Shown here in pieces: positions 33,701 to 43,519 of a stretch of 64,000 nt of DNA. The position numbers and the translations under genes are program-made. Position 1 is the first letter of the stretch; the number at the start of each line of letters is the position of its first letter. The notes below the pieces were generated by a model, which searched no databases, was not told the origin of the DNA, and was given only the letters and a program-made list of their open reading frames with translations. Source of the stretch: Hyalella azteca (Eukaryota; Arthropoda; Malacostraca; Amphipoda; Hyalellidae); assembly GCF_000764305.2 (NCBI RefSeq), contig NW_025947505.1, positions 45,121 through 109,120 on the forward strand. The letters run 5' to 3'.

Positions 33701-36560
33701 TCCCCAGGTGAGTGGTTAGTGTCCCCAGGTAGTGGTTAGTGTCCCCAGGTGAGTGGTTAGTGTCCCCAGGCGAGTGGTTAGTGTCCCCAGGTGAGTGGTT
33801 AGTGTCCCCAGGTAGAGGTTAGTGTCCCCAGGTGAGTGGCTAGTGTCCCCAGGTGAGTGGCTAGTGTCCCCAGGTAGTAGTTAGTGTCCCCAGGTAGTGG
33901 TTAGTGTCCCCAGGTATGGAGTGGGGCTTTCTGCCCTGGAGTGGGGCTTTCTGCCCTGGAGTGGGGCTTTCTGCCCTGGAGTGGGGCTGTCTGCCCTGGA
34001 GTGGTGCTCTCCGCCCCGGTGTGGTCTCCACTTTGGTGGCCCCGTTCTGCAACTCTTCAGCCATTGAGAAATCTTGAGTTATTTTTTTTTTCAATGCACC
34101 CAATTTTGTACAAGAAAACATAATTCAGTCAAGATCCTTCAACTGTTCTGACATGGGGCCGCATTGAACCAGTCTTCAGAGGCTCCCATAAATTCCAATT
34201 AAAGAAAGAACTTTAATGTTATGTAAGAGTTAATGTTTTTCTTTTTTGTCCGTTAAGAAAACGTGTTTTTTTAAAGTTTTTTATTTATTTATTTTATTTA
34301 TTGCTTCCTTTAAGGCCAATACATAATGTATAATAAACCAATATTAGTCACTGTGTCAGTTCCATTCATGCAATAAATTGTGATGTTATTATGCGAAGTC
34401 TAACTGCTACAAAAATCGTTAGCTGTATTTGTCATGCATAACAGAACATGCATTGATTACGATTTAATGACATGAGAAAGTGTGGTTTGGAGTGAATGAA
34501 TATTTATGTGTTTATTGAAGGTTCAGTAGCTTATCCATGTGTCATTGAGTCGGAACTAAGAACCATAATAGAGAACGGCAGCTACTGATGGAGCAACGGA
34601 TGCCTAGAATTTCAACCGATACTATTACAGTTAACAGTTATCTATTAAATCATGTCGGCAGTGCATTGAACTGATATAAATTGCCAAAATCACGAAATAA
34701 TTCACTCAGTTGTTTAATAGCAATATAACCCCAGGCAGGCTTAACTGGTGTTGCACGTGGAAGAACATGGCTGTCTAATTCGTCGATCTGTTATAATCAT
34801 TGCATTTGCTCTAAATTTTGTTAATTAAAGAAATACCTATTGAAACTCAAATGCGACATGAAACCAATAATTGATTAAAGGCAGTACAATTAATTTGAAT
34901 CTTTGAATGAAATTTAAGAATTCAAAATTAGTTCTTAAATTTAACTTCATTATTTTGCAGAGTTTCTTGATTCCATTACCAAAAATAATAGTTCAGCCAA
35001 AGTATTAACCCATATAAATTTAAGCGAACAAGCTTTAAACATAAACACAATACCCGCACCAAATACCTATCTAAAATATATTATAAAGCAGAATTTAAAT
35101 ATTTTTTCATTCTCATCAGAGGGTTCAGTCGTGACCAGCCCCGAGGGCAAGAGCATGAAGTCTACCATCAGCAAGGCTCCTAGCGCTGGACATAGTGGCC
35201 TCCGCACGCACCAGAATAGAAACTTGTAAGTCCACCAAGAGTTTAAAAGCAGAGAAAACGTCAAGTAGACTCACCATAGCAATCTTCCATTCTTTGTACT
35301 ATTTTCATTCGAAACTAGTAGGTTAACTCGGCGTTGTCCGGACAAGATTTTCCCAACAATTAACGAATTTCGTGTTTCCGAATACCATCACCCTGAATTT
35401 CATCATCGTGAATCATGCCTTTTCGAAACCCGTTCTTCCAAACCATGTCTTAATGAGATTAGTTAAGACCTTTAAAACTAAAATACGCTAGAGAAAGGTA
35501 GATGTGCTTCGACCCAAAATTTGCATGGAAATTCGATTTTCTTCCCGTTGTAAACTTAACGGGTTTAAGTTTCCATTCATCCAAAAAAAATCACACTTAC
35601 CAAAGGAAAAAGTACTTTTAAATTTTTTAATCTAACAATTCCACAATCAGTTTTGACGTCTCATTAAATATTCTGACGCGATAAGTATCATGAATAGGTG
35701 TCTTAACACACGCGCAAAATTGGCGACTTACAAATACACAAGATTCGACAAAAGTATATATGAATAAATCGGATCCTCCATAGCAGATGATACGGTTTGC
35801 TCATTTCAAAACATATAAATTTCGATGTTTCAGTGTAGAGTTTCAAGTTTTAATTTTGTGCAGGTGGTCGGAGTCGGTACGACTGGTGCTGTGGTCAGGC
35901 CTGACGTGGGTACTAGAGGTCATAGGCTTTATAGTTCCGCGGTATATTTCTCTGCAGCAGGAGCGCTGGCATGACTACCTTTGGTACTTACCAGCTTCCA
36001 TAAACTCTCTTAGAGGATTCGGAATTTTTTTCATCCTCGTCATGACTACAGAAATGAGGAGCAAAATACTCAGAGCCATTGGAACATTCAAAGGAACATC
36101 TTCATCAATTTGGAAATCAGAAAGATCCCAACCACCGAGAAATAATAACTCATACCAAGCAAGTGGTGACGGTATCTCGATGACCACGCAATCATCAAAG
36201 TATCCGGTGCGCAATGTCAACAAACAAAGAAATATGTCCGTTGCAACCACAGTAACCAATATTACTCATTTACATCCATCACCTCATGACTCGGAGGAAA
36301 CCACAGTCCGACCCAGACTTGTTCACTCAATAAGTCAGATGGAAAGAAGGGAGTCGACCACTTCTTCAAATTTTTCTGCTGGCGATGAAGAGGTAGAAAA
36401 TGAAGATATCAGTAGACGGCGTCGGTCTTCCGCTGCACCGATATCTCTGCCGAGCGTGGATGAGGAAGATGATGATTTCATCGAGACGTCTCTGTCCACT
36501 GTAGCGCTACCAAAGGACTCGCCGACAGATTCTGTTTTTGGTCGAGATTCCGAAGCATGA
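24764..36560 (+). CDS. Methuselah-like class B (secretin-type) GPCR, gene 2, with giant ectodomain
   Basis: Seven exons: 24764-28324, 28896-29019, 30502-30580, 31370-31536, 32401-32544, 35120-35225 and 35864-36560. Phases are 0,1,2,1,1,2, as in gene 1. The product is 1625 aa. An in-frame TGA at 24725 fixes the start. After a signal peptide comes a stalk of about 640 residues rich in Ser, Thr, Asn and acidic residues with many N-glycosylation sites. Then come four KCC modules (C675/676, C797/798, C908/909, C1027/1028), where gene 1 has two, and the GYTGFP segment. TM1 is near 1156-1178 and the other six follow in exons 2-7. Family motifs are FFWNT in TM3, AWGLP in TM4, LIYFYGPI in TM5 and NSLRG in TM7. 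The tail of about 170 residues is Ser-rich and acidic. By family it is a cell-surface receptor whose ligand cannot be told from sequence. Confidence 0.92.
29001..29440 (+). repeat. 60-bp tandem repeat carrying the exon 2 donor, seven copies plus a decayed one
   Basis: GCGCTGTGTGAGTACATMAT recurs every 60 bases, with donors at 29020, 29080, 29140, 29200, 29260, 29320 and 29380. The reading frame of exon 2 is open from 28896 to beyond 29440. Each unit would encode 20 residues like CEYIINSVIIVTSAAVYMAL, and each donor leaves the same phase 1. The first donor gives an exon of 124 nt, matching gene 1, so it is the ancestral one. Confidence 0.95.
31477..32036 (+). repeat. 80-bp tandem repeat carrying the exon 4 donor, seven copies
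   Basis: The unit contains CCGCCTGCCCTGNGGCACCA, CACGTCAAGTGCATCTTC and TCAGGTTAGTATGTTGGAAC. The coding exon ends at 31536 in the first unit. Donor-like TCAG/GTTAGT follows at 31616, 31696, 31776, 31856 and 31936, and the seventh copy is decayed (TCTGGTTAGG). A partial eighth lies near 32085. Reading past the first donor meets TAG in frame, so only the first supports the full receptor. Confidence 0.95.
33611..33915. repeat. ~20-bp minisatellite, about 15 copies
   Basis: The unit is GTGGTTAGTGTCCCCAGGTGA with 18-21 base variants (AGGTAGTG, AGGCGAGTG). Every unit carries CCCCAGGT, a donor-like string. Lies within the inverted-repeat element. Confidence 0.92.
33916..34020. repeat. 20-bp minisatellite, five copies
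   Basis: The unit GGAGTGGGGCTTTCTGCCCT directly follows the previous array. The last copy is degenerate. Confidence 0.92.
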
Positions 36561-36660
36561 ATGATATGATGGTCGTTTAACAACGATACTTGTGATGAGT
36601 GTTATGTATTATTTATAAATATTTATGAAAGTGTGAATATAAAGTGTAGAAGTCAGTCAT
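36561..36660 (+). terminator. 3' UTR and candidate poly(A) signal of GPCR gene 2
   Basis: The variant hexamer AATATA at 36636-36641 lies about 75 bases after the TGA stop. No perfect AATAAA occurs nearby. Support is by motif only. Confidence 0.3.
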
Positions 36661-37520
36661 ACTTATTTCTTTCCTCTCGCAAAATGTGCGTCATTTTTTA
36701 CTAGCGTGTCGTTGTGGATTCATTAGCACAGATTCTGTCTTGGCACACATTTGGCAGGCAGGATTAACAGATGTTGCTGTATGAAATTGAGTATTTTTCA
36801 TTTGGAAAAGGAACTGTGCACAAAAATTTTAAATGCCGTTCAAAATTATGGGCGTTGGAAAGGTAGGGGTGAAAACACGTTCACTCGACTAGAAGTCATA
36901 TAGGTATCTGATTTAGCACGCCACTTTTGTACAAATATCTACTTATCCAGGGACGGGTACGAAACTGGAGTGCGCACACGACTTACGAGAAATGAAGGGG
37001 AAATAATGAAGTTCGAAAGAGCACCGGAATTCTTTACAGTCTGATCGGCTTGATCATGATCAAATTTTCAAGTGTAGTACGTGATAATTTTGAGTCCCAT
37101 AGCTTATAGAAATTACAGTCATGTTAATTTATTTTTAGATGTAGACCTAGATATTCATCAGCGCACACGATTCATGTCTTTTTCGATGCAACCAACAATC
37201 ATCCTAGGCAATCAATTAATATGTGACCTTTGTGTCATTATAGAACTAAAGACGATCCTAAACATTCATAAGGATATCATCGTAATGAAAGATTATTTTC
37301 CTCAGCGGTCCCTTTCAGTTACGGCCACGGTAAGTGACATGGCTGACCCATCTTCTCATGCTCGTATCTGAGTCATGACTGTTCAAAGAGCTGACCATAT
37401 TAACATATTGAATCATAATAAGGAATATATACAGTTGGAGCTATTATAATGTCGTTTATGCCATCCACAGAGGTGCTTGGGTTACAGACAGAGTGACAGA
37501 GTGAGTAATTTCCTCGAGAA
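36661..37520. other. intergenic, no gene supported
   Basis: A 96-codon plus-strand frame (37081-37371) has no splice or family support. No repeats until the 18-bp array. Confidence 0.4.
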
Positions 37521-37721
37521 AAGTGGTATATGCTGGTAGGGTGGTATAAGGTGGTAGGGTGGTATAAGGTGGTAGGGAGGTATACGGTGGTAGAATGGTA
37601 TACGGTATTAGGGTGGTATACGATGGTGAGGAGGTATACGGTGGTAGGGTGGTATACGGTGGTGAGAAGGTATATGTAGGTAGGGTGGTATACGGTGGTA
37701 GGGTGGTATCCGGTGGTTGGG
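37521..37721. repeat. 18-bp minisatellite, about 11 copies
   Basis: The unit is GTGGTAGGGTGGTATACG with variants. The period is a multiple of three and frames on both strands stay open. It abuts the 5' end of the truncated LINE. Confidence 0.9.
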
Positions 37722-39420
37722 TTGAAGTAGGGCCTCTGAAAAATACCGATATCCCAATTGGAGACGACCAGGGCATGTGCAAACTGCTAGGAGCGCAGTT
37801 CGAAGAAGAATTCAGCAAATCTCGATAAAAACAGGAGAACGAAACTGGAGGCATTCAAGAACTTCTAAGGGGGCCGGTGCTGATGAACTTTGAGTTTGAA
37901 ACACCGGATCTTGAGAGGAGCATCCAAGAATTATCGGTTTATTCGGCTCCCGGGCCAGATGGGGTCACTGCACTGTTACTGAAAAAATGTGTCGGTACAC
38001 TAAAGGTCCCTCTGACTTTGCTCTAGAAAACATCATTAAGAGAAAGAAACATTCCTAGTGATCTAAAATTCAGGCTAATAACCCCAATCTACAAAGGAAG
38101 TGAGCGAGATAAATCCCAAAATTACAGGCCGTTTACATTAATATCACACGTAATCAAAATATTTGAGAAGGTTGTTGCAGTACATGAAGGAAGCTGACCT
38201 TTTCAACAGAAGGCAACAAGGTATTAAACGAAATCGCTCTGTTTGTCTCAGTTACTGGAACATCACCACCAAATCCTGGACATGCTGGTGGAGGGGGCCG
38301 GGTGAACGTGGTGTATTTGGACTTCGCAAAGCGTTTGACAAAGTTGATCATGGAGTGCTCTTCAGAAAATTAAGTCTACTGGGGGTCGGAGGTGAGTTTC
38401 TGGCATATTTCGACAGCTTCCTAACAGAAAGACTACAAGCTGTTGTTTTTGGAGGCTCGAGATCGAGCGATGCTAGGGTGAAGAGTGGAGTACCACAGGG
38501 AACGGTATTAGGCCCAATCCTCTTCCTCGTTCACATTGCCGACATAGATGCGGGAGTGAATCCCGCCACTGCATCGTCATTCGCGGACGACACCAGGATA
38601 CTAATGACCATCAGGGGGACTGCGAGAGCTTGCAAGACAGGAGGGACTGTGATAGCTTGCAAAAGACCTCTCTGCATTATATGAATGGGCCCAAGCGAAC
38701 AACATGCAGTTCAACGGGACCAAGTTTGAAGTATTGAGATACAGAGGTAGCGGAAGGGTGGAATAAGATAAGCGGAACCGATGATCACACTCTTTAGAGC
38801 CATTGTAATACCAATCTTTGAATGCTGCTGCCAGCTCTGGACCCCGTTCACACTCGACGTTGTGCGGCAACTGGAAGGGGTCCTACGAACCTTCACATCC
38901 AGGATCAGAGGGATAGAGGAGTTGAACTACTGGGAGAAGTTGAAGCGCCTGGGTCTGTACTCACTGCAGAGGAGACGGGAGAAGTATGTCATTCTGTACG
39001 CATGGAAAATTATACCCAGAATGACACCATACCTCGAGAGCGAGACCTTCAGGATTGTTAAATTTCATAACGAGAGAAGGGGGAGACTGTGCAAGATCCC
39101 CTCCTACGTAACAGATCTGCGGCCATATTTTCAATCCCTGCGGGAAGGATCACTTTCTGTGGCAGGCGGAGGCTGTTCAACGTCCTACCAAAGGATCTAA
39201 TAGAGGGGGAATTCACCCTGGAGACCTTCAAGAGACGACTTGACGTGTTCCTGGCATAATCACTGATCGACCTCCCCTGCAACACTACCAGCGGCGAGAG
39301 CAAGCAACAACATCGAGCATCAGAGGGCCCAAATGAGTGCCGATGCGTGAAAGCCAGAGGCGGCGATCCATCTTGACCTGTCAATGTAGCCATGAGATTC
39401 AAGTAAATTGCTGATCTTCA
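37722..39420 (+). pseudogene. broken non-LTR retrotransposon (LINE), reverse transcriptase region
   Basis: Reading in changing frames gives the linker before the RT domain (GPLKNTDIP at 37727), APGPDGV (37950), NYRPFT (38122), AFDKVDH (38330), SGVPQGTVLGP (38487) and FADDT, the catalytic metal-binding box (38580). It ends with the C-terminal region typical of such elements (CCCQLWTPFT, YSLQRRREKY). A one-base deletion near 38325, an in-frame TAG near 38024 and other shifts make it inactive. The endonuclease half is missing. The family looks Jockey/CR1-like, but I cannot assign the clade. Confidence 0.88.
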
Positions 39421-39679
39421 AGCGCTCTAAATATCCATACTAGAATCACTTGAAAAACGGTAAAGTTAAGCAGGAAAGAAAAAAATTCTGGTATTTCATG
39501 TGCATGAAAAAAACATTCCCCTAACTTCTTTTGAGACGTTATAAATGATTATTATAGTTTTGTCTCGCAAAATTCCGGCTATTTTATCGCTCCAGTGGAA
39601 TAATGATAACTTTTTAAATAATGGCTTTTGTGAAAATTTATCTAAATGAAACTTTTAGATCTCAAAAAGTTTCAACTTC

Positions 39680-40340
39680 ACTTGTGTGACCGGAAACACC
39701 GCCGCGAAGTTAAAATAGTTATTAGTAGCGTGCCGACTTGACGGTGACTTGCGTATTGGTTTTAACACAAGAGCTAAAGAGTCGCTCTTTGGTCCGGCTC
39801 TAAATTCCCTTGCGTTTGGAGAGAGGAGGAATAAACACGAGGAACTTTTCTTAATATATTGGTGATCTTCGGGCGATACACAATTCCTCTGTACAAGGCA
39901 CACAATTTATTATGTCCAAAAGCTCCGGGAAACAGAGTCTCAGCCTTAGGGATACAACGTCGAAGAATCCTAATAAACCACTGAGGACCACAAAAGCGGA
40001 CAGCAAGGATACGGGTACGAGCCGCACCACAAAACTGACAACCTTACAGGAGTGGACAGCAAGGATACGGGTACGAGCCGATGCGATTTGAACGGCTGTT
40101 AACCGCCCAACGCAGCCAAAACCTGGAACTATCCAAGAACTCCACCTATGCCGTTGTTAGTCCGTTAGTGGAACTCATTAAGAGTTATGCCCAGAACTGC
40201 GGTGGAGTTTATTCTTGGAAGCCCAAATTTGGCTCTGCCTCATTCGAGTCAAAACCGTGTCACCCCAACCCAGCACCACTGAGAACACAACTTCCGAGTG
40301 CCCGCAACGAGAACGAGGGGGTAACTCGGCCAAAATGAGC
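39680..40340 (+). mobile_element. possible LTR-retrotransposon 5' end (LTR plus start of gag-like ORF)
   Basis: A segment starting TGTGTGACCGG contains AATAAA (39829), then TTGGTGATCTTCGGG, which resembles primer-binding regions of BEL/Pao-type elements, and an ATG at 39912 opening a Ser/Thr/Lys-rich frame of about 55 codons. GACAGCAAGGATACGGGTAC is repeated at 39989 and 40053. No second LTR was found, so this is a weak call. Confidence 0.3.
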
Positions 40341-43300
40341 TTAGTTCAACACCCCGTTTACAATGTACAAAACAGACTGTAAACACTTCCTAAGTGCAAA
40401 AAAAAATAGATAATATAATATAATACAATAAAGTCAACATATTTGTAATCATTTGGCAATCTAATCACAGTTAAAAATATAATAATCTTAAACTAATTCC
40501 AAAGATACCAAACTCTCCAGCGTTCACGACTACTTAGCGCGCGTTATAACGAGGTTAGGAGCAGCTCGACCAATCACGTTGGAGCTACACCTTGTCTCGT
40601 TCCAAGACACTAAATCTTACAAACACCACAGCTAGACAAGATTCCATATTACGGTCACGAACTAAATATACGCATTGCTTGGTCATAAAATAAATACCTT
40701 CAACCATTATTGAGTCATATTGTAACGTAATAGATAATATCAAGACTCGAATCTCTTAATGAAGTTGATCTTCCAAGTCCAGCCAATACTACGCTCTCAA
40801 AAAAATTATTTCATAAAATTCGGGTTCCGTAACGTGTATCAAGGGTCAAACTCGCGAAAAAATTTTACTCTATGATTTTCAAACTGGTTCCAGAGTTAAT
40901 AACTTGTCTGGCAAAGTAGCGCGTTGGTAGTTCAATTTCAACGCTACAATTCTCGGTTCTCAAAAACTCTTAGTTTCTTTAATATTCATAATTTTGTGCG
41001 AAATCATGGCTTTACATGACTACCTTAAAATATTCACCGCACATTCCCGTTCACTTTACGATCACTTTGGTCATAGTTTACCGGGAATCATGGCTTTCAC
41101 TGGCTATGATCAAATATCACGTTGCAAGTGGAATAATTGCAAGTTATTTCGATTATTTTTATTTATAACATGATATATATAGTCAGAAGCGCATTATAGT
41201 GGGCATCACGTATACAGTTGTCTTTATCAAGATATGCAACTGATCCATTTCTCAAATTAAAGATCTCTTTCACGCGATTACTTTAATATAGGTTTTGACC
41301 TAAAACTACGCCACACAAAGTGGCATATAGCATAATACTTATTTTTTCACATTTTATAGCTTTTGTCCCTCTATTCCCGCTTTGGTGGGATTACACATGT
41401 ACCATATTGAAGATATTTTTCTTGCAAACTTTGTGGTGTGATGTGGTGCCACTAGTAAAGTGATGAAGTAAGAGGTGACACAGATTGGCCAGATAGAGGA
41501 ATGAGAAACGGAAAAGGCAGCAGGAGATGCAGTTAGGCGCATAGCACATAGTTAGGTTGTTTGGGTTAATGTGGTTAGGTTTGGGTTGGGGGATGAGAGG
41601 GAACCCGTCAGGGCTTCTGTTTATTTCTATTGGGGAAGGAGGTGTAAATTTGTGGTTGGGATTTACAGTATGAGTTGAAATAAAATTTAGTATCTATTAA
41701 TCCACTATGTACCTGCACTCATTTTTTTCAATGGTGATTTAATGGTGCGGTGATTACGGTGGTGATGATGATGCGTGCAGCGTGAGAAATTAGTACGTTC
41801 TCATCGTCAATCAATCTGTATATAGACTAGGTACTAGGTTTACTAGGGACTAGGTTTAGCGAGGTACTAGGGACTAGGTTTAGCGTATCTCAAAGTTCAT
41901 TTCTAGAATCAGTAACACATGTTCAGGTCCCATTCGCTGCAAGTGAAAACCGTATTCAAAATATAATTGATGCATTTTCAAGTTGGAGTGTAATTTAGTC
42001 ATTGTGACGAACTGATCTTGAATCCCCGAATAGCCAATCGCGTCACCGCGTAAGTTCGGATGGTCTAATTGCCACGTCCACCAATGACCGGAAACTAAAT
42101 GCAACTTCCCTATCGGCCTGATAAGCGAAAGTTTGGACCGAGCGGATAGATAACACAAACAAGCTTTCTTAAATTTGTTAGAAATAGTAGCAATAAATAC
42201 AATAGAAATAGAAGCAAAGAAATGAAAGCAAATCACAACTAACGATTTTTACAGAGGTGCGGCATATGAATTAAGCGAACTAACAAATTAAATGCGTAGG
42301 AAGCTAAAGTGCGAGGAGAGCAAGATGAGAGGAGAGAGCTAGAGCATGGAGATCTGAGAATAACGTACGATCCTACAACAGAAACCAAAAGTAAATACCT
42401 ACAAACAATAAATCAATATAATTACACAAATCACGATATTTCACCATGTAGTCATATTTCAATTTCACCACTATCGCACGCAACTCACCCTGGCATCTGA
42501 GACAAAATCCTATAAGAAAGGAACCAGTATGCAGGTCGGGATCGGCATCGTATCTGATGGCTGTAAACAATTCAGCGTCCACATCAGAGCCGGTCCTACT
42601 TAATCTCTGTGGTCTAACGGCAAGTAGTGGAAATCTGCATTAGCCTTCATTACAGTCATTAAACTCTCGAATATGTCATCTAATATAGTCATTCCTAAGC
42701 AGTGCGATAACTGATCACCTCCAACGATCAATTACTTATAAATCCTTTCAATCAACCTGTTTCTGTAGTTTTTGGTTTGAATGAATGCCATGTAAATTAC
42801 TTTTTGTTCTATTAAATTCATTCATCAAATCTATTGAGAAGTTAGACTTGATTTTATTCTTACAGGTTCCAAAGTATTTTATTTCAAATTGAATGCTCAT
42901 AATTTAAATGCTACTTCAACCAAATCGAGTGAATCAATTCATTATTTTCTCCACTGGGAAATTGCGGCATACAATATTACTGTATTCGCGGGGATCATTA
43001 AGATCAATTCGTAATTTTGAGTCTCGATCTCAATTTCTAAAGCTGCAGAACCTTCAACTATTCGTCCCATATTTCTATCGTCCAACTTCCCACTCCTCAA
43101 ACTGATTTCTATTATTTCCTTAAAATTATCTCTCATGATTACAATGTACTACCGCACTGACGAATAATACCTCAGGTTAGGGTTTTTTACTAAAATTATC
43201 TAGTATATTTTGTGTGAAATATGTGATCTGATAACCCGCGCTAAATTTGACCGTTCTTAAATTAAATTCATTTCTTCAACAGTATTATTCCGTTATCCTG

Positions 43301-43345
43301 CTCCGTCTACTGGCTGGCTTACCTTCTTTATTTGGGAGCGCAGCC
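40341..43345. other. intergenic, no gene supported
   Basis: AT-rich. Small local repeat of ACTAGGTTTAGCGAGGTACT near 41826-41886. A 118-codon minus-strand frame (41880-42236) lacks family or splice support. Confidence 0.4.
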
Positions 43346-43460
43346 GTCCACCAATTTTGTGCACCAATAAGCCCTGAATCAAACTCCGGACATCCACCAA
43401 TCAGTCGTGAATCACTCGGCTTTGTCCTCCTCCGGCCTTGCATAAAACCTGCCGTGCACC
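43346..43460 (+). promoter_or_regulatory. CCAAT cluster with TATA-like box
   Basis: Three CCAAT boxes (43351, 43364, 43397) are followed by GCATAAAACC at about 43440 in a GC-rich patch. The spacing of 45 bases from the last CCAAT to CATAAAA resembles an RNA polymerase II core promoter on the plus strand. The downstream gene is not identified. It could serve the cysteine-rich gene seen at 53.95 kb, or it could be part of a transposon. Confidence 0.3.
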
Positions 43461-43519
43461 AGCGGATCGAATCACCCGCAGACCGCGGATCGAATCTGAC
43501 TTCCGGGCATCGTTAAATT

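Larger units (their letters stand above)
33205..34285. mobile_element. inverted-repeat-bounded element in intron 5 of gene 2
   Basis: The left arm (33231-33285: GGTTTTCTTAACTGACAAAA then AAGAAAAA and CTCTTACATAACATT) is matched in reverse complement at 34212-34263. An A/T-rich match extends outward on both sides. No target duplication could be read with certainty and there is no transposase. Its cargo is two minisatellites and a stable hairpin, GCCGGC-TTCG-GCCGGC, near 33352. Could be a foldback-type DNA element. Confidence 0.65.
32545..35119 (+). other. intron 5 of GPCR gene 2
   Basis: 2575-bp intron between the TM5 exon and the intracellular-loop exon, starting GTAAAG and ending CTCATCAG. 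It holds the inverted-repeat element and two minisatellites listed separately. I see no other coding sequence in it. Confidence 0.8.

Noticed and set aside
37456..37854. 132-codon minus-strand ORF rich in Pro, Thr and Tyr resembling a cuticle or mucin protein
   Set aside because: Frame opened by the 18-bp minisatellite. The right part overlaps the plus-strand LINE.
41560..41600. Telomere-like TTAGG motifs
   Set aside because: TTAGG occurs only a few times and not in tandem.
41880..42236. 118-codon minus-strand ORF
   Set aside because: Composition is not protein-like, and there is no homology or splice support that I can see.
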